DNA of 64,000 nucleotides from Bacteroidota bacterium (GTDB taxonomy: Bacteria > Bacteroidota > Bacteroidia > Chitinophagales > BACL12): the NCBI GenBank assembly GCA_016706865.1, contig JADJIS010000003.1, forward strand, positions 1,860,001 to 1,924,000, in the 5' to 3' direction. Shown here one piece after another: positions 17,248-26,872 of this stretch. Made by a program: the position numbers and the translations under genes. The notes beneath the pieces were generated by a model. The model was not told the origin of the DNA, ran no database searches, and saw only the letters and a list, made by a program, of their open reading frames with translations. Positions within the stretch are counted from its first letter, which is position 1; each line of letters starts with the position of its first letter.

Positions 17248-17949
17248 TTAATTATTAGCTGCCGGAATACTCACTTCCGTAAATGTAACATTAGCAGGAA
17301 CGTCAAATTGGCCTTTTTCAAAATTGGGATCTTCATCAATATTTATGGCTTCAATATTCAGTTTCATACCTGTCATTGTCATTTCCGATTTCATTGTGAT
17401 GTTTTTCCATAACCAGAATGTTCCTGAACCCATCCCCTCTTTATTCATTTCATATTTATCACATTTTTTACCCATCATGGTTTCAGTTCCAATCTTTTTA
17501 ATGCCAAATTCTTTTTTCATTTCTTCTGTCATCTTATCAAAATTCATTTCCGATGGATCCATTACATCCTTTAAATGCATTTTGTTTCCTGTAGTTTTTC
17601 CATCCTCCCAGGTATAACTCCATCCATCCTTTAATAAATTGTTGTTCACATTCTGGATATTTTGCCCCATTATCGACATTTTTGAACTCGTTCTGTTCAA
17701 CTCTTTTTCACCATAATCATCAAAATATACAACTGTAGTTATATCACCCTGTACCATGGAATTTGTAATTTTTGATGTAACAATTGCAGACTCTATTTTA
17801 TATCTCTTAGAATCATCGCTGGAAGAACTGCCGTCATTTTCCGTAGAATTTGACACTTCGGAATCTTCAGTTTCTTTAGATGCACCATTACAAGCGATAA
17901 ATTGTAAAGCCGAAATTAAAGCAAATAGAGGTAGGATGAACTTTTTCAT
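17248..17949 (-). CDS. DUF4412-type lipoprotein
   Basis: 233 residues. Lipoprotein signal MKKFILPLFALISALQFIAC with the cysteine at residue 20, then a low-complexity Ser/Glu/Asp linker (about residues 21-48). The folded part has the DUF4412 look: IVTSKITNSMVQGDITTVVYFDDYG, methionine- and lysine-rich strands around MKLNIEAINIDEDPNFE, and FDVPANVTFTEV at the C-terminus. The family resembles LolA-like periplasmic lipid-binding barrels, but its role is unknown. Single gene with its own promoter. Confidence 0.75.
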   Translation of the reverse strand: MKKFILPLFALISALQFIACNGASKETEDSEVSNSTENDGSSSSDDSKRYKIESAIVTSKITNSMVQGDITTVVYFDDYGEKELNRTSSKMSIMGQNIQNVNNNLLKDGWSYTWEDGKTTGNKMHLKDVMDPSEMNFDKMTEEMKKEFGIKKIGTETMMGKKCDKYEMNKEGMGSGTFWLWKNITMKSEMTMTGMKLNIEAINIDEDPNFEKGQFDVPANVTFTEVSIPAANN

Positions 17950-17993
17950 AATGTGGTATTTAGATTGAATTGAAATAAGATGGTTACTGTTAA

Positions 17994-18001
17994 CAAATGT
18001 A
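17994..18001 (-). promoter_or_regulatory. Promoter -7 box TACATTTG of DUF4412 gene
   Basis: Minus-strand TACATTTG ends 44 nt before ATG 17949, giving a conventional leader of about 38 nt. Confidence 0.4.
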
Positions 18002-18071
18002 AACTTTTATGGTAATTTTTCCAAATTGACCTGAAAAGTTACATTATTATTATCTTTCTTTACTAAAACAT

Positions 18072-18872
18072 TTATAAATCTTGTGTTTTATGTATATAAA
18101 TTGTTTTTATAGAATCTTTTAAAATTGTTTCAGTTCGAAGTCCACGCATATCATAATATGTTCTTGAGGTATAATTATTTTGAGGATTGTTTGGAAAATA
18201 ATATGTTGTTATCAGCGAATCCATTTGAGATCCGGTGTAAAAATAATGGGTTATGTAATGGGTAGAAATTCCGTAGCTGGATCGATCTGAAAGTAATTGC
18301 AATTCCAATACTTCATAATCCCTAACATTACGGTTTTCAACCTTTCTAATTAATTTATTATCCGGATCATACTCAAATGTAGAATTAATTTCAGAAGCTT
18401 GCCCACCATGCATATTTTCCAATGATTTTATCAAAAAACCATTTTCATTAAACCAAAATAGATTCATTGGATATCCATCTGACCAATATTGGTAAAGCAA
18501 AAGGCTGTCTTGAACAAATTTGTATGTCACATCAAATCGAGCCCAATAATCTGTACAATAATCTTTATGGATTACCAAGTTGTTACTATCGTAAAGATAT
18601 ACACTTTCAGGTGGGCCCATGAAACCATATCGCCATTCTTTAATCAAATTCCCTTTTACATCATAAACATTATATCCAAAGGTGTCACCCATACCATAAT
18701 TATACCTGAAATAATCAGAGATCAAATATGTAGTGTCAATATGATTTCTTGAAATAGCATTCTTATCAACATTAACAAATTTAAGATCCTGAATGGTCAA
18801 CAACGGCTTTTGTTTACATCCGAAAGCAGAAAAAATTAAACAAAATATCAGAATGAAATTATGTGATTTCAA
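18072..18872 (-). CDS. Hypothetical lipoprotein with YD-like strands
   Basis: 266 residues. Lipoprotein signal ending FSAFGCKQK (cysteine at residue 19). The body has repeated patterns such as YDVKGNLIKEWRYG, WFNENGFLIKSLEN and YDPDNKLIRKVENR, which resemble the YD/RHS-like or MORN-like strands found in many uncharacterised Bacteroidota lipoproteins. No catalytic motif seen. It lies downstream of porU on the same strand, 53 bp after the porU stop, but nothing ties it to T9SS. Confidence 0.7.
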   Translation of the reverse strand: MKSHNFILIFCLIFSAFGCKQKPLLTIQDLKFVNVDKNAISRNHIDTTYLISDYFRYNYGMGDTFGYNVYDVKGNLIKEWRYGFMGPPESVYLYDSNNLVIHKDYCTDYWARFDVTYKFVQDSLLLYQYWSDGYPMNLFWFNENGFLIKSLENMHGGQASEINSTFEYDPDNKLIRKVENRNVRDYEVLELQLLSDRSSYGISTHYITHYFYTGSQMDSLITTYYFPNNPQNNYTSRTYYDMRGLRTETILKDSIKTIYIHKTQDL

Positions 18873-18925
18873 ATAATTATCTGGTTAAATTTATTAAGGT
18901 CTGAAGTATAGAAATAATTAATAAA

Positions 18926-21900
18926 TCATCTCGCCAAATACATTTTCCCAAATCCCGATTTAAAATACTGATCTGTGCCAACGTCAAACTTTTCTAACGA
19001 CTCACCTGCGAGTTTTGTAACAACACGATACAGATATAATCCGTTAGCGAGTTGATCGCCAAACTTATCCGTTCCATCCCAGGTAAAATCTGTAATATTA
19101 TTTCCGATATGTAACTCCCCTAATTCATCGCGCATGATCTCCCGAATCACTTTTCCGCTTACGGTCATGATCTGAATTTTAAAATAATCGGGCACTTCAC
19201 TTCCTGTTAATGTAAATACAAATTTTGTTTGTGAGGTAAATGGATTGGGATAATTCATCACGTTGGAGATCATAGCTTTATTGATCACTTCAAAAGTTAT
19301 TCTATAATCAATGGCACCTGCCCGGTTGCCACTTACATCTTTGCCCGATAATTGCAATTCATAAATTCCATCCTGCTCAAAAATCGGGTGCATCTCCACT
19401 CTCGCGAGATTATTTTCAACAAGGTTAATTGTATCAGCCGGATAAAAAATAGTAGTGGTACCATCAAAATAAAAATCATGTAAACTCTCATCCGGATATT
19501 TTATACTAATATTCATCAGCGAAGTATCCGATAATGCCAAGAACTGATTTTCATCCTTTAAATTGATAGTGATCATGGGTTTTGCACTTACAATATCGCC
19601 ATCAAAAATATGAACCCCATCAAAGGTCACATCCAATAAAGGATCTCTAATATCAGGATTATTATTTAATTCGAGATATGCCAGATTATTAAAATGAAAT
19701 TGTTCAGGCTGGTCAGAATCAGGATTAACCTCAATAATTAATGTATTACTACCTGAAGGAATATCAAAAGAATTAAATTCCAAAGTGGAGATCATTGTTT
19801 CATCTGTCAGCAGTGAGTCTTGTCGCGCATATGGAATATCATGTAAAACATTATTATGATCGCGTACCGAAAAATCGATCAATAAACTATCCATATTATA
19901 ATCGCTCACATTTGTAACAGCAATTTCCAGTTCAATTAATTCCCCCTGATCTATACTATCTCCATTAAAACTGAAATGTATATTTGGATTTAATGCTGCT
20001 TCCGGAACAGGCATATAAATCACACGCCAGTAATTGTATTGAGCAGGTGTACGTAAGGAATCGTCCTTAGTATTTAATTTTAATTTAACAAAAGGATATA
20101 AATCTGCATCAATAAAGTTTATACTCGTATCTCCACTTTGCAAACCTGTGGCAAGATAGGTTTCCACACCATTATAATCCACCCCTATAATATCGATGCT
20201 GTTGGTGTCACTTAATACAGGATCGTTGCTGAACAGGCTCCATTGTGCCTTATCCCAACTTACTGCCGGACCAATTAACGGTGTAATTATTTTCCCTTCA
20301 TTCCAGTTGCCCTCCAATGTTATTGTTGATTCAATTTGATTTCCGAATTCATCGCTTATGATCTCTGATTTTGTAGCAGGATCACCTTTTAATGCAGAAA
20401 AAATATACGAACGATCGTAATCAAAAGTTTGTAAGGTATCAATGTCAATTGCACCATACGCATGGAATGCATCATATAAACTGTGACCATAAATCAAGGT
20501 ATCGGCAAGCCACTCATTAAATTCAGCATAATTATTCGTGTATGCAATAAAATAATTACTATCCGGCACTGTCGACATCATAAACTGATACATATATTCT
20601 CTGTTGGCGGCGGTAGTGGTGTTAAACATGATCACTTTTTCTGTAGCATCTGCAGTGCAATAAGTATCATTAAAAGGACCCAAATTTGAAGTTCCTATTT
20701 CATAGGTTGTCCAGGGATCACCCGAATTTGCATCAACAACAATACAAACAAAACCTGCAGCAACACAAGGCGCAACCATTAATAATTCGCCGTTCAAATA
20801 TGCAGTTACTTCTGTCCAGTGTGTAGCGGGATAAATACCTGCTGCAACCTCATACACTTTTACATCCGGCACAAATTCAAAATCTCTTGTCGCCTCTAAA
20901 CTTATATTGGTATAATCATCTTCAAGATATTGGAAATAATGCGATTGATTCCATCCGGTAATATCCCCAGGTAAATACAGAAAAGAACTGGAGCGCCATA
21001 AAAGTGCATCATCCGTTGTAGTATCCGGAGAAATTCTCCAATAATAAACAGTATTTGGTATCCATGTCATGGGAGGTTCTGTCCATTTTAAAACGCCACC
21101 ACTTTCTGTAATAAATGTGGATCTCTTTAATGGGGAATTAAAATTCATCGTTGTATCTGCTTCAACCACATACAATTTCTCTTCTGCAAAAACATAGGCT
21201 GTAGATGCTGCGAAATATTCGGGTATATGATTCATAATGCTGAATTCTACTGGATAAATAGGGATTGCATCATCGGAAATTATCAGATTAGAAACACCCA
21301 AAATATTATTCAGCTCATCGATCTCGCCTATTTCATTTATATTGTCGATATGAATAGTAAATTCATTTAGTCCCACTCCGCCAATTGCATCTGTTTCAAA
21401 AGTAAAAGTGATGGTATCACGGAAATAGGTAGCGGGAAAACGTTCCGTAATTGTTTGAACCTCGCCATTTGCTTTAGTTCTTTTTATTTCGACATAATAA
21501 GCAGAATCGATTGCCATTCCCAAATTGGTAACCACGATATGTATATCAAAAGAATCAGTACCCGCTGTAATAATATCCGGTTCAAAAAATACATATTGTT
21601 CTTCTATTGCATAATCCGGTTGCTCGTGATTATTTAATTTTAATGCAGGATCGCCCTGCAAGGTTGTATGTTCAATGGATAATTGATCGAAAATATTAAA
21701 TGTTGGCCAGAGTGTATCACATGTTTCCTTTAATATAGTTCCAATTGATTCATGATAATTAATCGCTGATAATTCCCGGTAAAACATCGTTGCGAATACA
21801 TGCAAACTCGAAGCAAAGGAATAGTTGGATGCAGCAATAAAACCTATGGCTGCTTTATTTTCTGCAAAAATATATCGTTGACCTAAGGTATAACTCTCCC

Positions 21901-23929
21901 CGTGAATAGAAGCTGTATTACATCCGTTACCATACACTACAAAATATTTGCCTTCATTATGAAATTCTTCCGGTTCACCAATATTATAATCAAAACTTCC
22001 GGTAGAGGAATGTCCGAAAAAAGTAACAAGTGATACACCTTTGGTTAAAATGGAATCGTAATATTCTGATATTGGCGTAAATATCGGGTCTGCCGTTAAT
22101 TTATTAAAAGGGGTAACATTTCCTCCGTATAAAGTATCCTCGATGGTATTTTTATATTGCGTTAAAAAACTATTGAACAAAGTTTGTTCATATTCCGTGG
22201 TTCCACCTGCAAAATGTAAAACATTTTTCATCCAGGCTTTATTTTCCACGGTTTGTATATGATCGGCCTGCGCGGCTTCAAAATCGATCATTTTCTCTAA
22301 GTAAATGCGCACTTCATTTGCTGATTCTGCAGCAATTCTTCCAATTGCAACTTCGGGAACAACACTTCCGGGTCGTGCTGCCAATAAATTATCCGCACCA
22401 GGGTGACCAAATGTTGGCACCAGGTCCCAACCGTATTCAGGTGTTGCATTTGCGCGGGTAACATCATAGGAATACGATTTACCTATCAGAAAAACAAATT
22501 GAGGTTCAACATCAAAGTTATCTTTTGCATATAAAATAAAATTGCGAATGGCCAATGGATGTTTTTTTATTCCGTAGGAAAATTGTTCATATAATTTATC
22601 AATATCCGCCACAATGACCGTATAACTTCCACCGGGTAAAGAACTTCTATAATTTTTATATTCCTCTACCCAATTTGTGCCTGCTCCATCATCGAATAAT
22701 TGCGTGTGTGAAATAATTAAATAATTTCCCTGATTTGATGCTGAAGTATAGTTAACAAAATTAACCGGGGTCAAACCTGAAACTGAAAAAATATCCGTTA
22801 CATCCTGACTACCGACATAAAATTTATGATCATTGGTGGAATAAGGTAAATGATATTTTGAAATATCACTTTCCACTATTGCAACCATACGATTGTGATC
22901 GGTAAAATCATATAAAATTGGCGATGTGGATTTCTCATTAAAATCAGTCAATTCTAAATATGATGAAGCTGCACCATCGTTCGGTAATTCAAATAATGTT
23001 TTGGAAACATTATCAAAATCAAATAAACGTGGATACTTAAGATCTGTAAATGCGTATTTTTGATAATCTGTAGTTACAGGTCCGGTTACAAAAGCAATGG
23101 TATTGGATGCAACTAAGTTATCAATAGGAAATTCGTATCGCATTACTTGGTAATTATAATATACGGAGTCTTCCAGATTCTCCCCATTAAAATTAATAAC
23201 CGTATGATGTTCCGAATCGTTTGATCCAATTACCGTTGTTTTCAAAATCGGTGTAAAGGCAGCGCCCGTGTAAATATTAGGCGTAAGAATTGTTTGATTA
23301 TAGGTAGATAAATTATATTTCGGAGTAGAATATCCTTCTCCGTTAGTATACTTGGAACTATACACCGAAAAATGCGGTACACCTGCATTAAAATATGCAG
23401 AACCATATACTGATCCATATACTTTTAATGTATGATAAATATTATAAGGTTCAGCAGCTGGTGCACCACTGAGATCGTTCACCAGATTATTTAACCGGTT
23501 ATTTGTTATTGAATTATTCCATGTTAAAAAATAATAAGCGGTATCAGAAATTATACTTTCATAGGTTTGTAATTGCCAATTGGCCGAATCGAATAACTGT
23601 GTATCAAAAGAACCATCATTTTTTCTTCCGTAAAACTCTATAAAATCACCGCTGTCAAAAACACCATCCCCTTCCCCTTGCAGATAGATATATTCCTCTT
23701 CACCTTTATTAAACAATTGGAAATTACGGGGATCAATTGTCGAAAGTGAAACGCCAATGCCACTTAATGCAGCATCTAAGGTTAATTGATCTAAACGATA
23801 AATACCATCAACAGTAACCTTGAATTTAAAATATTGTTGGTCATAGTTGATCCATTCGTTGCCATAAGTTTGACAAAACGACGAAGAAAAAGAAAAAATA
23901 AATAAAAGTGCAGGTAAAAATTTCTTCAT
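18926..23929 (-). CDS. porU: T9SS C-terminal signal peptidase PorU (gingipain-like, C25)
   Basis: 1667 residues, secreted. PorU removes the C-terminal sorting domain of T9SS cargo and attaches the cargo to anionic LPS, bound to PorV at the cell surface. Signal peptide residues 1-19. The C25 peptidase domain holds the catalytic pair: histidine in LVTFFGHSSTGSFDYN (near residue 638) and cysteine in VVYGNGCNTASIH (near residue 670). Downstream are several Ig/CARDB-like domains (for example SDYNMDSLLIDFSVRDH) and a FlgD-like C-terminal domain beginning MNYPNPFTSQTKF. It is longer than the roughly 1100-1300 residues common in this family, the excess being the middle Ig-like region. It lies 29 bp downstream of porV on the same strand. 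Confidence 0.93.
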   Translation of the reverse strand: MKKFLPALLFIFSFSSSFCQTYGNEWINYDQQYFKFKVTVDGIYRLDQLTLDAALSGIGVSLSTIDPRNFQLFNKGEEEYIYLQGEGDGVFDSGDFIEFYGRKNDGSFDTQLFDSANWQLQTYESIISDTAYYFLTWNNSITNNRLNNLVNDLSGAPAAEPYNIYHTLKVYGSVYGSAYFNAGVPHFSVYSSKYTNGEGYSTPKYNLSTYNQTILTPNIYTGAAFTPILKTTVIGSNDSEHHTVINFNGENLEDSVYYNYQVMRYEFPIDNLVASNTIAFVTGPVTTDYQKYAFTDLKYPRLFDFDNVSKTLFELPNDGAASSYLELTDFNEKSTSPILYDFTDHNRMVAIVESDISKYHLPYSTNDHKFYVGSQDVTDIFSVSGLTPVNFVNYTSASNQGNYLIISHTQLFDDGAGTNWVEEYKNYRSSLPGGSYTVIVADIDKLYEQFSYGIKKHPLAIRNFILYAKDNFDVEPQFVFLIGKSYSYDVTRANATPEYGWDLVPTFGHPGADNLLAARPGSVVPEVAIGRIAAESANEVRIYLEKMIDFEAAQADHIQTVENKAWMKNVLHFAGGTTEYEQTLFNSFLTQYKNTIEDTLYGGNVTPFNKLTADPIFTPISEYYDSILTKGVSLVTFFGHSSTGSFDYNIGEPEEFHNEGKYFVVYGNGCNTASIHGESYTLGQRYIFAENKAAIGFIAASNYSFASSLHVFATMFYRELSAINYHESIGTILKETCDTLWPTFNIFDQLSIEHTTLQGDPALKLNNHEQPDYAIEEQYVFFEPDIITAGTDSFDIHIVVTNLGMAIDSAYYVEIKRTKANGEVQTITERFPATYFRDTITFTFETDAIGGVGLNEFTIHIDNINEIGEIDELNNILGVSNLIISDDAIPIYPVEFSIMNHIPEYFAASTAYVFAEEKLYVVEADTTMNFNSPLKRSTFITESGGVLKWTEPPMTWIPNTVYYWRISPDTTTDDALLWRSSSFLYLPGDITGWNQSHYFQYLEDDYTNISLEATRDFEFVPDVKVYEVAAGIYPATHWTEVTAYLNGELLMVAPCVAAGFVCIVVDANSGDPWTTYEIGTSNLGPFNDTYCTADATEKVIMFNTTTAANREYMYQFMMSTVPDSNYFIAYTNNYAEFNEWLADTLIYGHSLYDAFHAYGAIDIDTLQTFDYDRSYIFSALKGDPATKSEIISDEFGNQIESTITLEGNWNEGKIITPLIGPAVSWDKAQWSLFSNDPVLSDTNSIDIIGVDYNGVETYLATGLQSGDTSINFIDADLYPFVKLKLNTKDDSLRTPAQYNYWRVIYMPVPEAALNPNIHFSFNGDSIDQGELIELEIAVTNVSDYNMDSLLIDFSVRDHNNVLHDIPYARQDSLLTDETMISTLEFNSFDIPSGSNTLIIEVNPDSDQPEQFHFNNLAYLELNNNPDIRDPLLDVTFDGVHIFDGDIVSAKPMITINLKDENQFLALSDTSLMNISIKYPDESLHDFYFDGTTTIFYPADTINLVENNLARVEMHPIFEQDGIYELQLSGKDVSGNRAGAIDYRITFEVINKAMISNVMNYPNPFTSQTKFVFTLTGSEVPDYFKIQIMTVSGKVIREIMRDELGELHIGNNITDFTWDGTDKFGDQLANGLYLYRVVTKLAGESLEKFDVGTDQYFKSGFGKMYLAR

Positions 23930-23958
23930 CCGATCAATTTATATTTTACCATTATTAT

Positions 23959-25062
23959 TTATTCTGCAATTGTTTCCGGTTTAACCGATTTATTGATATC
24001 GAACATCAGACTAAACACATGAGAATACAATACTTCCGACTGTTTACCGATATTGGTATATGCATAATCCAAATGAACAGGACCGATTACCAATCCCAAA
24101 CCAATATTAGGTTGTAATGTCCATGCTTCTTCATACAGATCATCAGGAATATATCGTTGAACATTTCCTACTCCTCCTCTTAAAAAAATAAATTCTTTGT
24201 AATCGGCTTCAATTCCTATATGAGGATCTATACTTACAGGATCTGCACTTATCAAAACATTTCTTCTGCCATCACTTGTGATATCGGTATTTATTTCCGC
24301 AAGCAATCCAAAATTTTCACTTAAGGTAAAATCATATGCTGCACCAAGAATTAATCTGGGCGTTGTAATTTCCAATGAATTTTCTGGAACAATATTTCCG
24401 GTTGCAAGTAATACATCTTTTTCTTCCTCGGTAAATGAAAAACTCCATGCATTAAATGTGGAAGTAATATCTTTAAATGTAGCGCCGAATTTCCATTTTT
24501 TAATATCCATTTGCGCACCGGCATCTAAACCAAATCCCCAGGCAGTTGCAAAACTTCCTGCATTGCGATGCACAACTTTTACATTTCCTCCCAATCGCAA
24601 ATTCTGCCATTTTAATTGTTTGGCATAAGATCCTAAAAAAGCATAATCGGCAACGGAAAAGGAAGTGATATTATCATAATTGATACTTCCATCAGGTTCA
24701 ATTAAAAATAAAGTATTCGGAATATCATCCACACCAAATCGAATTAGTGATAATCCTACAGCAGCATTTTTATCTTTTAAAGGAATTGCAATAGAACCAT
24801 AATCATATTTTGCTATTCCTGCAAAATATTCGGAGTGCATTATTCCTACCTGAATATCAGGTTTTACCAACACCAAAGCTGCAGGATTCCAATATCCACC
24901 CGTTACATCGTTTACGGATGCACAAACGGCTCCGCTCATCCCTAAAGCGCGGGCAGAAACACCAATGGATAAAAATTCATTGGAGTATTTTGGAGCAGAA
25001 CTTTGGGTAAATCCTGTGTGTGTCCCTAAAAGTAAAAGGGATGCAATTATTATATTACGCAT
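23959..25062 (-). CDS. porV: T9SS outer-membrane protein PorV (LptO)
   Basis: 367 residues, FadL-like 14-strand outer-membrane barrel. PorV binds cargo C-terminal domains leaving the translocon and carries them to PorU. Signal peptide MRNIIIASLLLLGTHTGFTQ, then the family-typical start FLSIGVSARALGMSGAVCAS and GYWNPAALV. Further landmarks are GIAKYDYGSIAIPL, VGLSLIRFGVDDIPNT and the C-terminal LGLVIGPVHLDYAY. The frame extends to 25128 inside the upstream gene, but the signal peptide fixes the start at ATG 25062. It begins 7 bp after the stop of the ACP-phosphodiesterase-like gene, so the order ACPD-porV-porU is probably one operon. Confidence 0.93.
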   Translation of the reverse strand: MRNIIIASLLLLGTHTGFTQSSAPKYSNEFLSIGVSARALGMSGAVCASVNDVTGGYWNPAALVLVKPDIQVGIMHSEYFAGIAKYDYGSIAIPLKDKNAAVGLSLIRFGVDDIPNTLFLIEPDGSINYDNITSFSVADYAFLGSYAKQLKWQNLRLGGNVKVVHRNAGSFATAWGFGLDAGAQMDIKKWKFGATFKDITSTFNAWSFSFTEEEKDVLLATGNIVPENSLEITTPRLILGAAYDFTLSENFGLLAEINTDITSDGRRNVLISADPVSIDPHIGIEADYKEFIFLRGGVGNVQRYIPDDLYEEAWTLQPNIGLGLVIGPVHLDYAYTNIGKQSEVLYSHVFSLMFDINKSVKPETIAE

Positions 25063-25069
25063 AAACTGT

Positions 25070-25744
25070 TCACGAATCTGTCGGAAATTTAGGGAAATTT
25101 TGTGGAAAAAGTGTATTTTCAATGTCATGAATCGTTAATTTAAAAAGTTCACGGTCATTTTCGCTAAAAGCCTTGTTTCCAAGCCTTTTATTTAGTCCGT
25201 TCATCAACTCCACTAAACGCAGGTCGAAGGTGTAATCGTATATAAATTTTAAACTCCTGAAACGGTCAAAATGTTCCCTCACTTCCTCAGGTTTTGAGGC
25301 AACTGTATTCTGTTTTATCAGGTTTGTGATCTCCTCACTATTTACTTTTTCCAACATGGAATACATATTTTCACAAGCGGCCCTGTCCTCAATTAATATT
25401 TTGCGATCCAGCATGATCTCAAGCATAACATGACTCACAGCATATAACCGTTTCTCAAAACAACTAAAATCACGCGTTTTTATCAGGGAGGAAATAGCGG
25501 CGGTATTCTCCTCAAAAAAACGGGATTCGTGAAAATATCCGTCGATCTCATAATGTCTTTTTACACCCCTTTGCAAACTTTCCTGCTCTGGCGAATCCGG
25601 ATCTTGCAATTTATGGACAAACAATTTCACCACCTCACCACTCCTATGACTATAATTCGACAAAATATCCGGCAAAATCACCCCTGCAACAAAATATGGA
25701 TCGTTGGAAGGAGATTCGTGGTAATAATGAGATAGGAAGTTCAA
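25070..25744 (-). CDS. ACP phosphodiesterase-like HD-type protein (AcpH family), TTG start
   Basis: 224 residues. N-terminus NFLSHYYHE parallels the NFLAHLYLS start of the acyl-carrier-protein phosphodiesterase family (AcpH, an HD-domain variant that removes phosphopantetheine from ACP). The motifs GVILPDILSNYSHRSGEV, RHYEIDGYFHESRFF and SHVMLEIMLDRKIL supply the histidine/aspartate positions expected of the family, and the length is close. The annotated start is TTG 25744, because no ATG lies in a suitable position and the conserved N-terminus begins exactly there. First gene of the run leading into porV and porU. The catalytic activity is inferred from family likeness only. Confidence 0.7.
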   Translation of the reverse strand: MNFLSHYYHESPSNDPYFVAGVILPDILSNYSHRSGEVVKLFVHKLQDPDSPEQESLQRGVKRHYEIDGYFHESRFFEENTAAISSLIKTRDFSCFEKRLYAVSHVMLEIMLDRKILIEDRAACENMYSMLEKVNSEEITNLIKQNTVASKPEEVREHFDRFRSLKFIYDYTFDLRLVELMNGLNKRLGNKAFSENDRELFKLTIHDIENTLFPQNFPKFPTDS

Positions 25745-26099
25745 GGTTTGGTAATATTTAATGCAATATAATGCGAAAAGTTCATTGGCGGGAATTCTGT
25801 GGGGTGAAGGTTGAGTTTCCTTCGTAATGGATCTTTTCGAATAGGCGCGGTCGCAGTCTGAGTCTCAGTCGCAGTGATGCAGATTCGAAATTTTTTCTTC
25901 GAATGATAGTTCGTCTACTCATTTGAACAATGAGTGATGAGTAATGAGTAATGAGTTTGCAAACTGCTAACATTGGAGATTGGGATTTCTATCCCAAAAA
26001 TTTATCTTTCCTGGTGCAATAAACTTAATGCCGAAGTCGAACCTACTCATTACTAATCACTCATTACTCATTTTATGTTCCGAAGTCTAAGTTCCAATG
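25745..26099. repeat. Intergenic repeats flanking the 102-bp array
   Basis: Holds gatgagtaatgagtaatgag units (25929-25952) and a degenerate inverted copy of the 102-bp core (gcaaactgctaacattggag, 25959-25978, followed by gggatttctatccc). It continues with ctcattactaatcactcatt units (26045-26073). The ggcgcggtcgcagtctgag stretch near 25850 is a small tandem of agtctgagtctcagtcgcagt. No gene is visible. Confidence 0.6.
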
Positions 26100-26860
26100 A
26101 ATGTTACGAACTGCCAACTGCTCACTGTTTACAAGCCCCCAACCCCATAGGGGAGTTTACTTTCATCTCACCCCAAAGTTTATCTCGAAGGAAAAACATC
26201 CAATGTTACAAACTGCCAACTGCCCACTGTTTACAGGCCCCCGACCCCATAGGGGAGTTTACTTTCATCTCACCCCAAAGTTTATCTCGAAGGAAAATCC
26301 TCCAATGTTACAAACTGCCCACTGCCCACTGTTTACAGGCCCCCGACCCCATAGGGGAGTTTACTTTCATCTCACCCCAAAGTTTATCTCGAAGGAAAAT
26401 CCTCCAATGTTACAAACTGCCAACTGCCCACTGTTTACAGGCCCCCGACCCCATAGGGGAGTTTACTTTCATCTCACCCCAAAGTTTATCTCGAAGGAAA
26501 ATCCTCCAATGTTACAAACTGCCCACTGCCCACTGTTTACAGGCCCCCGACCCCATAGGGGAGTTTACTTTCATCTCACCCGAAAGTTAATCTCGAAGGA
26601 AAATCCTCCAATGTTACAAACTGCCAACTGCCCACTGTTTACAGGCCCCCGACCCCATAGGGGAGTTTACTTTCATCTCACCCCAAAGTTTATCTCGAAG
26701 GAAAATCCTCCAATGTTACAAACTGCCAACTACCCACTGTTTACAGGCCCCCAACCCCATAGGGGAGTCTAGTTTTCGTTTATTTTTAAATGAAATGTTT
26801 AACTCGGAGCTAAAATCTCCAATGTTACAAACTGCGCACTGCCCACTGCGCACTGTTTAC
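26100..26860 (+). repeat. 102-bp tandem repeat array (seven units plus a partial eighth)
   Basis: Units begin (aatgttac) at 26100, 26202, 26304, 26406, 26508, 26610 and 26712, each exactly 102 bp apart. A diverged last spacing of 109 bp leads to a core-only unit at 26821-26860. Unit content: aatgttacaaactgccaac, tgcccactgtttacaggcc, gaccccataggggagttta, ctttcatctcaccccaaag, tttatctcgaaggaaaatc. A position reading tgccAact or tgccCact alternates A-C-A-C-A across units 2 to 6, which suggests growth by copying a 204-bp dimer. The array ends 12 bp before tyrS. Because 102 is divisible by 3, two frames stay open for over 500 bp, but they encode only 34-residue repeats and I do not treat them as genes. 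There are no variable spacers. Confidence 0.9.
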
Positions 26861-26868
26861 TAACTTTG
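26861..26868 (+). promoter_or_regulatory. tyrS promoter -7 box TAACTTTG
   Basis: TAACTTTG directly follows the last 102-bp core (gcgcactgtttac) and is separated from ATG 26873 by only cccc. No -33 TTG is visible in the repeat-derived upstream sequence. A leaderless tyrS transcript is predicted. Confidence 0.55.
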
Positions 26869-26872
26869 CCCC

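Noticed and set aside
26075..26772. Two overlapping open frames of 171 and 223 codons encoding 34-residue repeats
   Set aside because: They exist only because the 102-bp unit is divisible by 3 and lacks stops in two frames. Both frames are equally open, there is no signal or promoter, and related units elsewhere (4623-4800) are not open in the same way.
26100..26860. CRISPR array
   Set aside because: The whole 102-bp unit is conserved, with no variable spacers and no cas genes nearby.
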